Source: CAIQQQ01 sp040399685 (GTDB lineage: Bacteria; Pseudomonadota; Alphaproteobacteria; Acetobacterales; Acetobacteraceae). Taken from it: 64,000 nt of DNA. A program made the translations under genes and the position numbers. Under the pieces are notes generated by a model. The model had not been told where the DNA came from, did not search any database, and was given only the letters and a program-made list of their open reading frames with translations. Location of the stretch: contig JBBART010000001.1 in the NCBI GenBank assembly GCA_040399685.1, positions 1 through 64,000 on the forward strand, read 5' to 3'. This document shows, piece after piece, positions 16,819-26,085 of the stretch. How positions within the stretch are numbered: the stretch's first letter is position 1; the number at the start of each line of letters is the position of its first letter.

Positions 16819-18065
16819 TCCAGAACCCCTTCCGCCCGCAATGCCTGCACGCGCTCGGGCGAGTAGCCGAGGATGCCTTGCAGCACGTCGTCGTTGTGCT
16901 CGCCGAGCAGCGGCGGCCGTTTCAGCCCGACCCGTTCGCCATCGACGGTGAAGGGCGGCGAGGTGAACCGGCTCTCGCCGATCTCGGGATGGTCCACGCT
17001 CTGCCAATAGTGGCGCTGGGCCAGTTGTGCGTCTTCTTCCATGAGATAGCGCGAGGACGCGACGAGGCCGGCCGACACGCCCTGCGCCTGCAAGGTCATC
17101 ATCACCTCGCTGGCCTCGCGCCCTGCGGTCCAGGCCGACACCGCCGCCTCGACCCGATCGATCTGCGCCAGGCGCCCCATGGCGGTGGCCAGCGTGCTGT
17201 CTGTGGCAATGCCCGTCTCGCCGATCACCGCGCACAACGATTGCCATTGCGCATCCGACAGCACCGCGACGGCACACCAGCTATCAGCCCCGGCGCAGCG
17301 GAAGATGTTGTGCGGCGCGTGAAAGGCCGAGCGGTTGCCGAGCCGTTCGCGTTCAACGCCGGTGGCCATGTATTCCGTGACCGGCAGGCCCATGCAGTTG
17401 ATGGTTGATTCCACCTGCGACAGATCGATCTTGAGCCCGCGCCCGGTGGTGCGGCGATGCCGCAGTGCTGCGATGACCGCGAAGGCCGCGTGATAGGGGT
17501 TGGCGGCGTGATCGGGAAAATGCGTGCCCGGCCCCAGCGGTTCCTCGCCCTGATAGCCGGTCTGCCACATCAGCCCGCTCACGGCGCTGATAGTCATGCC
17601 GACGCCGGTGAGGTTGGCCAGGGGGCCGGTTTCGCCATACATCGGCATCGCGAGATAGATGATGTCGGGCTTGATGGCCTTGACGGCCTCATAGCCAAGT
17701 CCCAGCCGTTCCATCGCACCGGGACCAAAGTTGTTGCTGACAACATCGGCCTTGCGGATCAGCTCGAACAGCGTCGCCAGGCTCTTGGGGTTTTTGAGGT
17801 TCATCGCCAGGCTGCGCTTGCCGGTGTTGCGAGAGGCGAAGTAGCCACTGCGGTTAATGCCTGCGACCTTGTTGCGGAACGGGCCGCCGATGCGCACCGG
17901 GTCTGGCCGCGACCGGCTTTCAACCTTGATCACGTCCGCGCCGAAATCGCTGAACAGCTTGGTGGAGAATGGCCCCGCGCCGGCCCAGGTCAGGTCGACG
18001 AAGCGGATGCCATTGAGGAAATCCGGATACATCTGCTGGTTTTCCTTGGTTGTGCGCCCGCTCAT
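16815..18065 (-). CDS. CoA-transferase family III, Asp-containing subunit
   Basis: CaiB/BaiF-type protein of 416 residues with FSDFGADVIKVES, TGKRSLAMNLKNP, and FPDHAANPYHAAFAV carrying an Asp at about 185, the position of the catalytic aspartate in formyl-CoA transferase. It overlaps the preceding CoA-transferase gene by ATGA (18062-18065). That partner lacks the Asp, so the two may form a heteromeric transferase as in BbsEF. An alternative start is the ATG at 18032, preceded by AAGGAAA. Substrate unknown. Confidence 0.88.
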   Translation of the reverse strand: MSGRTTKENQQMYPDFLNGIRFVDLTWAGAGPFSTKLFSDFGADVIKVESRSRPDPVRIGGPFRNKVAGINRSGYFASRNTGKRSLAMNLKNPKSLATLFELIRKADVVSNNFGPGAMERLGLGYEAVKAIKPDIIYLAMPMYGETGPLANLTGVGMTISAVSGLMWQTGYQGEEPLGPGTHFPDHAANPYHAAFAVIAALRHRRTTGRGLKIDLSQVESTINCMGLPVTEYMATGVERERLGNRSAFHAPHNIFRCAGADSWCAVAVLSDAQWQSLCAVIGETGIATDSTLATAMGRLAQIDRVEAAVSAWTAGREASEVMMTLQAQGVSAGLVASSRYLMEEDAQLAQRHYWQSVDHPEIGESRFTSPPFTVDGERVGLKRPPLLGEHNDDVLQGILGYSPERVQALRAEGVLE

Positions 18066-19264
18066 GCGCCTGTACGCCGCATCGGCGCAGGGCTGCTTCC
18101 GAACACGGCGGCGTTGTGTTCGCCGGCGCCGGGGGCGGCGCGGTTGAGCTGCCAGAGCGGCTCTGACAGCCGGTACGGCGCGCCCGGGATCGCGATGTCG
18201 CGGCCCGATGCCGATTTCGGAAGTGTCTGGAAGTAGTTGCGGAACACCAGTTGCGGATCAGCCGGGAGATCGGCAATCCGGCTGACAGGCGCCATCACCA
18301 GCTTGCGGCGCAACGCCTCGGCCGACAGCTCCGCCTTGGTGCGCCCGGCCACGAAGCGCTCGAACAATGCGCGGAAACGATGCTTCATCGCGGCCGTGGT
18401 GCGAAGCGGGCGGTCGGCCCATTCGGGCTCCAGCAGGGTTTGCAGGCCGTCGAACCCTTCCTCCTTCATCCAGCCGAGCAGGCCGGTCCAGGATGCGGTC
18501 AGCGCGAGGGGGGCGGCCAGGAACACGTGCCCGTCCTTGCAGCGGAATGCATTCTCGGTGGCGTCGCGAATGCCCTCGCCGCCGCGCATGGAGACATGGC
18601 CCTCCAGATCCCAGGCCTGCGGAGCGTTCTGCAGCGAATGCGCGATGGCTTCCTGCGCCGATACGTCGATGACATGGCCAACGCCGTGGCTTTCGCTGTG
18701 CCACAGCGCCAGGGCGGTTGCGGCGGCTGCGTAAAGCGAGGCCACGAAGATGCTCTGCTCGCCGGCCAGTCGCAGCGGCGGCCGGCCTGCCTCACCAGAC
18801 AGATAGGCGATACCGCCGAGCGCCTGGTCCACCAGATCGCAGCCCACGAAATGCGCATAAGGCCCGGTGAGGCCAAAATGCGAGATGGACGTGACCACCC
18901 GTGCGCCCGGCACGGCGAGGATGTCGGCGAGCGAGATCGCGGTGCCGGCTCCCGGCTCCCAGACGACCACCTGCGCGCTGGCGATCAGATCGTGCATTAC
19001 CGCGCGACCTGAGGGCGTGGTGGCATCGAGCGTGACGCTCTTCTTGTTGGCATTGAGAAAGGCGAACGGAATGCCAGCGATATCGGATCGCGCGGCGTCA
19101 GGCATCAGCGGTGGCCGGCTGCGATCGGCATTCCCGCCCGGCCGTTCCACGCGAATGACCTCGGCGCCGAGGTCCGCGAACAGGCGGGTGCAATACGGTC
19201 CGAGTTCGTGGGTGAGATCGAGGATGCGGGTTTCGCTGTAGGGGCGGGGGGAAGCGGCGGTCAT
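18062..19264 (-). CDS. CoA-transferase family III, Asp-lacking subunit
   Basis: CaiB/BaiF-type protein of 400 residues with LFADLGAEVIRVERPGGNAD near the N-terminus. Where the active paralogues have Asp it reads LRLAGEQSIFVASLY (about 165-179), as in the non-catalytic member of paired transferases. It is the first gene of the operon running to 12989. The ATG at 19264 follows GGGAGACAAG. An AT-rich palindrome sits about 75-95 bp upstream. The role is inferred as structural or CoA-binding partner of the next gene product. Confidence 0.85.
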   Translation of the reverse strand: MTAASPRPYSETRILDLTHELGPYCTRLFADLGAEVIRVERPGGNADRSRPPLMPDAARSDIAGIPFAFLNANKKSVTLDATTPSGRAVMHDLIASAQVVVWEPGAGTAISLADILAVPGARVVTSISHFGLTGPYAHFVGCDLVDQALGGIAYLSGEAGRPPLRLAGEQSIFVASLYAAAATALALWHSESHGVGHVIDVSAQEAIAHSLQNAPQAWDLEGHVSMRGGEGIRDATENAFRCKDGHVFLAAPLALTASWTGLLGWMKEEGFDGLQTLLEPEWADRPLRTTAAMKHRFRALFERFVAGRTKAELSAEALRRKLVMAPVSRIADLPADPQLVFRNYFQTLPKSASGRDIAIPGAPYRLSEPLWQLNRAAPGAGEHNAAVFGSSPAPMRRTGA

Positions 19265-19331
19265 GTTCTTGCTTGTCTCCCTGCAGGGGCGGTGCAGCGT
19301 TTGGTGCTGTCTGGCCTCTCCCTGCTGTAGG

Positions 19332-19357
19332 ATAATGCAACATATAAAAAATATGTT
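19332..19357. promoter_or_regulatory. Operator-like palindromes before the CoA-transferase operon
   Basis: Two overlapping signals are present. 19332-19343 matches 11 of 12 positions of the recurring ATRATGCATYAT motif. 19339-19357 is a perfect inverted repeat, AACATAT - 5 A - ATATGTT. They lie 68-93 bp upstream of the operon's first start codon and downstream of a gntR gene, so they are good candidates for a GntR-type operator. Confidence 0.5.
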
Positions 19358-19395
19358 CAAGGCGAACGGCGTGTTTTCCCGGCCATTGCCCGGCT

Positions 19396-19423
19396 AAAAA
19401 CGCACCCGGAACGACCGGGTGCG
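19396..19423 (-). terminator. Rho-independent terminator of the gntR gene
   Basis: On the minus strand a perfect 9-bp GC-rich stem (complement of 19415-19423 and 19401-19409) with a 5-base loop is followed by TTTTTAG. It starts just downstream of the gntR stop at 19430 and separates that gene from the CoA-transferase operon. Confidence 0.85.
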
Positions 19424-19429
19424 GGCGCG

Positions 19430-20110
19430 TCAGAGGTCCGGAAAGCGCCTGACGCGCCCTGTTGGCGCCGGGGTGGGCGTCGGCGTGATGTCGGTTATTT
19501 CCTGCCAGCCGCTGTCGATGTGGCGCAGCATGGCCTCCACCGCCCCGGCGGTGTCGCCCTGTTCCACCCGTGCGAGAAACACCTCATGCTCCTCGCGCAT
19601 GCGGCCTGGCCGGCTGTGGTTCACGTCCTGGGCGGTGAAGGGGTACTTCGCCCATAGCACGCGCACGAACTGCAGGGTCTGGGGCCGGTCAGCGAGTTCG
19701 TAGAGCCGGAAGTGGAAACGGTAATTTGCCGTGCGGACGGCCTGGAGGTCACTGGAATCGAGCGCGCGCACAAGTGTGCGGTGCATATCCTGCAACTCTG
19801 CCACCAAATTCGGGGTCATGTTGCGCATCGCCGCCTCGGTCAGTTCTCGCTCCAGCGTCCGTCGCAGGCCATAGATCTCGCGCGCCATCTCCGGCACAAG
19901 TTTGGGCACCAGCAAGCCTTTGTGCGGCATGCCGCGGGCGTAGCCCTCGGCCTCCAGCGTCAGCAGCGCCTCGCGCACCGGGGTGATGGAAACCCCCAGT
20001 TCTTCGGCCAGATCAGCCTGCTTGAGTTGCATCCCGCGCTGGTAGGCGCCGACGATGATGCGTTCACGGATGATCTCTGCCACCCAGTCCTGCTTGGTTG
20101 CGAAGGCCAA
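19430..20110 (-). CDS. GntR family regulator with FCD effector domain
   Basis: A 226-residue regulator. The winged helix (about 5-70) has QADLAEELGVSITPVREALL, the typical FadR-subfamily recognition segment. The all-helical FCD effector domain follows, with RTLERELTEAA and later FHFRLYELADRP. The C-terminal tail TPTPTPAPTGRV is proline-rich. Such regulators usually repress a neighbouring catabolic operon until an organic acid binds. It is transcribed alone towards its own terminator. It is related to the second FCD regulator at 30.1 kb; both share RVLWAKYPF. Confidence 0.9.
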   Translation of the reverse strand: MAFATKQDWVAEIIRERIIVGAYQRGMQLKQADLAEELGVSITPVREALLTLEAEGYARGMPHKGLLVPKLVPEMAREIYGLRRTLERELTEAAMRNMTPNLVAELQDMHRTLVRALDSSDLQAVRTANYRFHFRLYELADRPQTLQFVRVLWAKYPFTAQDVNHSRPGRMREEHEVFLARVEQGDTAGAVEAMLRHIDSGWQEITDITPTPTPAPTGRVRRFPDL

Positions 20111-20320
20111 GGTATCGCTTCCTTTAGAGGGGGCTGCGGTCGCGCCCGTGTTTGATAGATCGGGTGCAGCGCCATGTCCGCCGAACGGCCGTAACCGAAC
20201 GCACGAACGCCTGCAGAGGCCATGTCTCCAGCCTTCCGCCGTCCGCCGTCCGCCGGCACCCTGGCGCCTCTATGGCAGGAATGGTTAAAAATGCACAATG
20301 TTTTATCTCACGGTGTAAAA

Positions 20321-21304
20321 TCAGGTGTCGGTCGTCACCACGATGCGTCCGCGTATCGCCCCTTGCATCAACCCCTCTGCGGCGCTTATCGCATCGTCCA
20401 GCCCGATCGTCTGCGTCATGCCGTCCAGTGCCACCAGATCCAGCTCCCGCGACAGCCTGTCCCACGCGAGGTGGCGGCGCGGCATCGGCACGTAGACGCT
20501 GTTGATTCCCGCCAGGGTGACGCCGCGCAGGATGAACGGCGCCACGCTCGTGTGCAGGTCCATGCCCTGCGCCAGTCCGCAGGCGGCGACCACGCCGCCT
20601 TGCCGGGTGGCGGCGCAGATATTCGCCAGCGTGTGGCTGCCGACGCTGTCGATCGCGCCGGCCCAGCGCTCCCGGGCCAACGGCTTGCCGGGCGATGCGA
20701 GCAGGGCGCGATCCATCACCTCGGCCGCACCCAGCCCGTGTAGATACGCGGTCTCCTCCAGGCGGCCGGTCGATGCGACGACACGGTAGCCAAGGCGATG
20801 GAGCAGCAGGATGGCAATGCCGCCCACGCCGCCGCTGGCGCCGGTCACCAGCACCTCGCCGGCCTGCGGCGTCAGCCCGTTATGTTCCAGCGCCATCACC
20901 GCGAGCATGGCGGTGTAGCCCGCCGTGCCGATGGCCATGGCGCGGGCGGCGTTGATTCCTTCGGGCAGCTTCTGCAGCCAGTCGCCCTGCACCCGCGCCT
21001 TGCCGGCCAGGCCGCCCCAGCGATGTTCGCCCACACCCCAGCCGTTCAGCAGCACCGCATCGCCCGGCCGGAAATCAGCATGATCGCTGGCCTCCACCGT
21101 GCCGGCGAGGTCGATCCCCGGCACCATCGGAAAGCTGCGCACGATCGGGCCTTTACCGGTGATCGCCAGCCCGTCCTTGTAGTTCAAGGTGGAGTGGGAC
21201 ACCCGCACCAGAACATCACCCGGCGGCAACTGTGCTTCGTCCAGTAAGGTGACCTCGGCGCGGGTGCCAGCTTCGTCCTTGCTGACGAGAATTCCTTTGA
21301 ACAT
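20321..21304 (-). CDS. Acrylyl-CoA reductase-like oxidoreductase (AcuI/YhdH)
   Basis: Medium-chain reductase of 327 residues with the AcuI/YhdH features FKGILVSKDEAG, YKDGLAITGKGPIVR, VTGASGGVGGIAI and a C-terminal MQGAIRGRIVV. Known members reduce acryloyl-CoA to propionyl-CoA with NADPH and detoxify reactive enoyl-CoA. It is the last gene of the hydratase/CoA-transferase operon, which fits reduction of an unsaturated acyl-CoA formed there. The ATG at 21304 follows GGGAGACGGCC; an ATG at 21343 overlaps the upstream stop but has no ribosome site. Confidence 0.85.
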   Translation of the reverse strand: MFKGILVSKDEAGTRAEVTLLDEAQLPPGDVLVRVSHSTLNYKDGLAITGKGPIVRSFPMVPGIDLAGTVEASDHADFRPGDAVLLNGWGVGEHRWGGLAGKARVQGDWLQKLPEGINAARAMAIGTAGYTAMLAVMALEHNGLTPQAGEVLVTGASGGVGGIAILLLHRLGYRVVASTGRLEETAYLHGLGAAEVMDRALLASPGKPLARERWAGAIDSVGSHTLANICAATRQGGVVAACGLAQGMDLHTSVAPFILRGVTLAGINSVYVPMPRRHLAWDRLSRELDLVALDGMTQTIGLDDAISAAEGLMQGAIRGRIVVTTDT

Positions 21305-21339
21305 GGCCGTCTCCCTTTTGCCGTCTGTTTTCCCGCGCA

Positions 21340-22458
21340 TCATGTCCCTTCGGCGGCACCGCTGGCGAGCAGGGCGTCAATCTCGGCCTCCGTGCAGCCC
21401 GCGACTTCCGCCAGCACCTGCCGCGTGTCGGCGCCAATGGCGGGGGCGTCGGACAGCACACGCAACAGCGCCTGGTCCAGTTGGAACGGAAATCCCTTCA
21501 ACAACCCGTGGCATGGGTCATCGACCAGCGCCGTCGACCACATGGCACCGCGGGCAGCGAGAACCCCGGCCCCGTCCAGCACGGGAGCTGCGGCGATTCC
21601 CGTGACGGCAAGGACTTCGACGCAGGCGGCGGTGGGGCGCCCCGCGCCCCAGTCTGCCAGCGTCGCACCGGCTGTGACCTCGCCCAACGCCGCCATCTGG
21701 TGCGGCAGGACGCTGACCGCCAGCCATCCGTCACGCACCTTGAAGCAATCCTGCATGGCGAAGGCGGCGTGGGCGTTGCCGCTGCGGGTGACTTCGGCTG
21801 CGGCAAACTGCTCGCCGAGCATGAAGCTCGTCAGTTCCCGCTGCGACAGGTCCAGATGCACCGCCTGGCCGCCGTTCTGCCGGGCAAGCCAGGCGGTGGC
21901 GACCATCGAGGCGGCGAAGATGGCGATCAACTGGTCCGGCAGGTTCAACTCCTTGCCGCTGATCACCGGCGGCCCACCGGCATCGCCGGACACCGCCGCC
22001 AGTCCGCCCACCGCCTCCAGCGTGCTGCCGAAGGACACGTATTGCGCCATCGGCCCGTCCTCACCCTGGCTGGAGATGGATGCCAGGATCATCCTGCTGT
22101 TGGCGGCGGTCAGCGCTGCAAAGCCGATCCCGAGCCGTTCCAGCACGCCGCGCCTGAAATTTTCCACCACCATATCGCTACGGGCGGCGAGACGCAGGAA
22201 GGCGTCGCGGCCGGAGGGGTGTTTCAGGTCCAGGCTGATGCCGCGCTTGCCCCGGTTGGTGACCTGAAAGAACGGGGAGGTCTCATCCGCCATCACAAGG
22301 CCTGCCCGTGGCGTCCATACCCGGAACGGATCGCGGTAGCTCGGCGATTCCACCTTGATCACGTCCGCGCCCAGATCGGCGAGCAATGCGGCGGTCGCGG
22401 CACCGGCGGTGATGATGCCCAAATCGAGCACGCGGCAGCCTTCCAGCGGGCGTTTCAT
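21340..22458 (-). CDS. CoA-transferase family III, Asp-containing subunit
   Basis: Protein of 372 residues with LLADLGADVIKVESP, GKRGISLDLKHPSGRDAF and ELNLPDQLIAIFAAS carrying an Asp at about 175, the catalytic position. The ATG at 22458 overlaps the preceding stop (ATGA), coupling it to the Asp-lacking paralogue upstream. Together they form the second active/inactive transferase pair of the island. Donor and acceptor acids are unknown. Confidence 0.87.
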   Translation of the reverse strand: MKRPLEGCRVLDLGIITAGAATAALLADLGADVIKVESPSYRDPFRVWTPRAGLVMADETSPFFQVTNRGKRGISLDLKHPSGRDAFLRLAARSDMVVENFRRGVLERLGIGFAALTAANSRMILASISSQGEDGPMAQYVSFGSTLEAVGGLAAVSGDAGGPPVISGKELNLPDQLIAIFAASMVATAWLARQNGGQAVHLDLSQRELTSFMLGEQFAAAEVTRSGNAHAAFAMQDCFKVRDGWLAVSVLPHQMAALGEVTAGATLADWGAGRPTAACVEVLAVTGIAAAPVLDGAGVLAARGAMWSTALVDDPCHGLLKGFPFQLDQALLRVLSDAPAIGADTRQVLAEVAGCTEAEIDALLASGAAEGT

Positions 22459-23519
22459 GCGCCGTCCTCCATCGCGCGCGCCGGCGGTGCGCCGGTTGGA
22501 AATGCCATGCCGTTCCACAGCACTGGCAGGCGCGGGATGCCGTGCGCCTGGGTGAGAAATGCGCGGGCGAGCATCTGCGGATCGCTGCGCAGGTCGTCGA
22601 TGGTCCAGACCGGGCCGAGCGGCAGGCGCAGCGCCATGGCCCGGTCCTGCAATTGCTGGCGGGTGAGATGTCCGAGGGCCGCTTCGAGGACATCGGCCAG
22701 GGCCGTGGCGTGCAGCCGGCGGGCGCCCGGATCGGCAAAACGCGGATCATCCAGCCGGGCATCGGCGCACAGCCGGCACAGGGCGGCCCAGTCCGCCGGT
22801 TGATAGACCAGCGCCACATGTCCGTCCGCGCAGCGCAGCACCGGCCATTCCGAATCACGGCCGAGCCTGCTGGCGAGCGTGCCCATGCGGGCGACCCCGA
22901 TGGGGCTTTTCCAGTTCAGCCAGACCGCCACGTCCAGCAGGGCCACCCGCGCGACCTCCCGCGACGGGCGCCGCAGCAGCCCGGCCACAAGTCCGGCATA
23001 GGCGGCCAGTCCGGCGGCGTAGGCCAGCTGATGTCCGCCGAGACGCATCGGCGGATGGTTCGGTTCGCCGACCATGTCGAGCAGTCCGCCGAGCGCCATG
23101 ACGGTGAATTCCGATTGCGGCCAAGGGATGACGGTCGTCGTAGCGCCCACGGCGAACATCGACAGCAGCACACGCAGCGGGGGCGCCTCCGGCACGTCGG
23201 ACCGCTCCGTGTCGGCCAGAACCGCGTCTGCTCCGGCGAGCAATCTGGCCGCGACCGCGCCATGGTCCGTGGCGGACCGTTTCCCGGCAGCGAGAAAGGT
23301 GAAGACGGCGCTGTCGCCATTGCGTGTCTTTGGCGCCAGATCACGCATTGGACAGCCGTCCCGTGATTCCAGCATCACCACCCGCGCGCCCAGATCGGCG
23401 GCGATGCGCCCGGCCAACCCAATCGCCAACCGCAACGCAAGCGGGCAGGCGGCAGAGACCGCCTCCACCACGGTGACGCCCTTCAGCGGCGGCTCGGACT
23501 GCAGCGCGGTCTGGCTCAC
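22455..23519 (-). CDS. CoA-transferase family III, divergent Asp-lacking subunit
   Basis: A divergent CaiB/BaiF-fold protein of 354 residues with ADLGARVVMLESRDG and an RLGGHQLAYAAG segment (about 159-170) where active members have Asp. The usual GxRS loop is weakly kept (AAGKRSATDH). The GTG at 23519 overlaps the upstream hydratase stop (GTGA), which makes it the most likely start; no ATG in the frame is better placed. It probably acts as partner of the next gene product. Confidence 0.78.
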   Translation of the reverse strand: MSQTALQSEPPLKGVTVVEAVSAACPLALRLAIGLAGRIAADLGARVVMLESRDGCPMRDLAPKTRNGDSAVFTFLAAGKRSATDHGAVAARLLAGADAVLADTERSDVPEAPPLRVLLSMFAVGATTTVIPWPQSEFTVMALGGLLDMVGEPNHPPMRLGGHQLAYAAGLAAYAGLVAGLLRRPSREVARVALLDVAVWLNWKSPIGVARMGTLASRLGRDSEWPVLRCADGHVALVYQPADWAALCRLCADARLDDPRFADPGARRLHATALADVLEAALGHLTRQQLQDRAMALRLPLGPVWTIDDLRSDPQMLARAFLTQAHGIPRLPVLWNGMAFPTGAPPARAMEDGA

Positions 23520-24322
23520 AGGCGGCTCCCTTCGTCGCTCCCTTGGCCCGGATTCGCCTCGCCCGATGCGAACCGGGAAAGCCCTTCCGCCTGTGCGGTC
23601 GATTTTGTCGTGATGGCGCTGTTGATCCTTCGCCCGAGGTCGAACCCACCGGCGAAGTCGCTGATGCGCGAGGGGATCATGTCCAGCGCCGCCTTGCATT
23701 CACTGAGGGCCGCGCTGTCGAACTGTGCCACGTGGCGTGCGAGGATGTCCGTCTCGCGTGCGAGATCGGCCAGTGGAACGCTCTGGTTGACCATGTTCCA
23801 TCGTTCCGCCGTGCGTCCGTCGATGCGGCGTCCGGTCAGGATCATCCAGGCGGCGCGCTTGGGCGGCAGCATGATCTGCGCGGCCGGGCCGGCCATGCCG
23901 GGATATGTGGCGAAGCCGATCTCGGGCATGCCGATCTCCGCCTCGTCGGCAGCGATGGCGAGGTCGCAGAGGTTGATCAGCGTGCTGCCGCCGCCCAGCG
24001 CAAAGCCGTTCACCGCGGCGATGAAGATGGCGGGGTGGCGACGAATGGACAGCAGCACGCCCATCCATTCCTGCGCGCTGGCCTCGGCTGCGCTGGTGCC
24101 GGCTTCGGCCGAAGCTTCCTTCAAGTCGACGCCTGCACAGAAGCTCGTGCCGACGCCTGTCAGCACGGCCACCTTATGGTGATGCACGCTGGCCAGCGCT
24201 GCGGCCATCTCGCGCCGCGCGGCGCGGTTCAGGGCGTTGCGTTTGTCCGGGCGATTCATGCGGATCAGCGCGTAGGCGCCGTGGTCCTCGACGAGGATCA
24301 GTCCCGTGTTCTCATTTTCCAT
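23516..24322 (-). CDS. Enoyl-CoA hydratase/isomerase family protein
   Basis: Crotonase-fold protein of 268 residues. The first oxyanion-hole segment is FCAGVDLKEA and the second NGFALGGGSTLINLCDLAIA. The Glu of the GGGxEL motif (Glu144 of rat hydratase) is replaced by Thr, while the second acidic position (PEIGF) is kept, so hydratase activity is uncertain and isomerase or hydrolase chemistry is possible. First gene of the operon that runs to 20321. The ATG at 24322 lies directly after a palindromic site; an upstream ATG at 24361 is possible. Confidence 0.85.
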   Translation of the reverse strand: MENENTGLILVEDHGAYALIRMNRPDKRNALNRAARREMAAALASVHHHKVAVLTGVGTSFCAGVDLKEASAEAGTSAAEASAQEWMGVLLSIRRHPAIFIAAVNGFALGGGSTLINLCDLAIAADEAEIGMPEIGFATYPGMAGPAAQIMLPPKRAAWMILTGRRIDGRTAERWNMVNQSVPLADLARETDILARHVAQFDSAALSECKAALDMIPSRISDFAGGFDLGRRINSAITTKSTAQAEGLSRFASGEANPGQGSDEGSRL

Positions 24323-24332
24323 GATGCATGAT
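24321..24332. promoter_or_regulatory. Copy of the ATRATGCATYAT motif at the hydratase start
   Basis: ATGATGCATGAT, 11 of 12 positions of the recurring palindrome. It overlaps the start codon of the enoyl-CoA hydratase-like gene in the divergent promoter region, where bound protein would block transcription or early elongation. Confidence 0.4.
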
Positions 24333-24394
24333 GCCCCTGATCTTTCCAGTCTTGTTGACATCGGCTACCGCCAAGACATACCGTTGCGCATAAA

Positions 24395-24406
24395 AGAATG
24401 CATCAT
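24395..24406. promoter_or_regulatory. Copy of the ATRATGCATYAT motif in the divergent promoter region
   Basis: AGAATGCATCAT, 11 of 12 positions of the palindrome. It lies between the minus-strand hydratase operon and the plus-strand peptide-type ABC operon, about 50 bp upstream of the latter's start, so one regulator could act on both. Confidence 0.45.
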
Positions 24407-24455
24407 CTCCCTCGCGTCAACGCGTGTAATGATGGTGCGAAAAGGGGGACGCTCA

Positions 24456-26078
24456 ATGCGTACACGTGGTTTTGCCGGGCTGGCCATGGCTTTGGCCCTC
24501 GCTGCCGGCCCATCTCTTTGTGCCCTGCCGGCCCAGGCGGCACCGCCTGCCGCAATGCCGGACAAGCTTCCGGCCGCGAAGGTTTTGAAGGCGGTCGTCA
24601 ACTCCGACCTCAAGATCCTCGATCCGACCTGGACCACGACCTACATCACCATCCGCTACGGCTATCTCGTCTACGACACGCTGTTTGCATTGAACACGAA
24701 GTTCGAGGCAAAGCCGCAGATGGTGGAAAGCTACACCGTGAGCCCCGATGCGATGAGTTACCGCTTCACCCTGCGGCCCGGTTTGAAATGGAGCGATGGC
24801 ACCCCGGTGACCGCCGCCGATTGCGTGGCGTCGCTGACCCGCTGGTCCAAGCGAAACTCGATGGGCCAGAGCATGACGGCCGCGATGGATGGTGGCTTCG
24901 AAGCCTTCGATGACCGCAGCTTCGGCCTGAAGCTGAAGCATCCCTTCGGCCTCGTGCTCAACGCTCTCGCCGGGGCTGAGGCACCGGCCTTCATGATGCC
25001 CGCTCGTATCGCCAACCTGCCGATCGACCAGCAGATCACCGATCCGACCGGTTCTGGTCCGTTCATCTTCCGCAAGGACATCTGGCAGCCCGGCCACCGG
25101 GCCGTGTTCGACCGCAACCCCGATTACGTCCCGCGCAGCGATCCGGCCGATTATCTGTCCGGCGGCAAGATGGCAAAGGTCGATCGGGTCGAGTGGCTTT
25201 ATATGCCGGACAACAATACCGCCTTGGCGGCCTTGCAAGCCGGTGAGATCGACTACTTCGAATCACCGCCGCTCGACTTCATCGGCCTGATGAAGTCCGA
25301 CCCTGACCTCAAGGTGCTGACGATCAGCGAATTGGGCGTGCAGATGATGGCCCGCCCGAACGCCTTGTATCCGCCGTTCGACAATTGGAAGGCACGCCAG
25401 GCGCTGCTCTATCTGAACAACCAGTCCGACAGCATGCAGGCGGTGATGGGTGACCCCAGCCTCTACATGGCGAAGTGCCCCGCCTATTTCATGTGCCACT
25501 CCGAGAACGAGACGGCTGCTGGCTCGCAGCCCTTCATCAAGCAGGATTTCGCCAAGGCGAAGCAGCTGTTTGCCGAGGCAGGCTATAAGGGCGAGCCTAT
25601 TGTGGTGCTGCTGCCGACCGATCGTCCGCAATACGCCGCCGCCACCACGGTGCTGATCGACGAGATGCGCAAGGCTGGCCTGAACATCGATATCCAGGCC
25701 CTTGACTGGGCGACCATCAGTTCGCGTCGCGCCCAGAAAACCCCGCCGAACAAGGGTGGCTGGAACCTGTTCGTCACTTCTGCGGGCGGGCCGGACGTGG
25801 CGTCGCCGCTTGCCAACATCTGGTTCAATTCTGGGTGCGAATTGGCCAATGCCGGCTGGGCCTGCGACAAGGAGCTGGTCGGTATGGTCGGCAAGTGGGC
25901 GGCGGAAGCCGATCCGGCGAAGCGTCATGCCATGATCGACGCCATTCAGACCCGGGCCTATGAGTCGGTGCCCTACGTGAACCTTGGGCAGTATGTGCAG
26001 CCGATCGCCTTTCGGGCGAACGTGAAGGGCGTGCTGGCGGCGGGCGTGCCGGTCTACTGGAACATCGAAAAGAAATGA
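24456..26078 (+). CDS. ABC transporter substrate-binding protein, family 5 (peptide/opine/nickel type)
   Basis: Periplasmic protein of 540 residues from ATG 24456, which follows GGGGGAC. It has a Sec signal peptide (positive MRTRGF, hydrophobic core, cleavage near LPAQAA). Typical SBP_bac_5 parts are YTVSPDAMSYRFTLRPGLKW, SDGTPVTAADC and a central DPTGSGPFIFRKDIWQ. It is the first gene of a complete five-gene importer running to 29907. The ligand is not necessarily a peptide; in this context it may be a catabolic substrate. Confidence 0.93.
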   Translation: MRTRGFAGLAMALALAAGPSLCALPAQAAPPAAMPDKLPAAKVLKAVVNSDLKILDPTWTTTYITIRYGYLVYDTLFALNTKFEAKPQMVESYTVSPDAMSYRFTLRPGLKWSDGTPVTAADCVASLTRWSKRNSMGQSMTAAMDGGFEAFDDRSFGLKLKHPFGLVLNALAGAEAPAFMMPARIANLPIDQQITDPTGSGPFIFRKDIWQPGHRAVFDRNPDYVPRSDPADYLSGGKMAKVDRVEWLYMPDNNTALAALQAGEIDYFESPPLDFIGLMKSDPDLKVLTISELGVQMMARPNALYPPFDNWKARQALLYLNNQSDSMQAVMGDPSLYMAKCPAYFMCHSENETAAGSQPFIKQDFAKAKQLFAEAGYKGEPIVVLLPTDRPQYAAATTVLIDEMRKAGLNIDIQALDWATISSRRAQKTPPNKGGWNLFVTSAGGPDVASPLANIWFNSGCELANAGWACDKELVGMVGKWAAEADPAKRHAMIDAIQTRAYESVPYVNLGQYVQPIAFRANVKGVLAAGVPVYWNIEKK

Positions 26079-26085
26079 CCGGAGC

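Noticed and set aside
20236..20254. Short tandem CCGCCGT repeats, considered as a CRISPR or microsatellite
   Set aside because: Only two to three copies of 7 bp with no spacers; ordinary GC-rich simple repeat.
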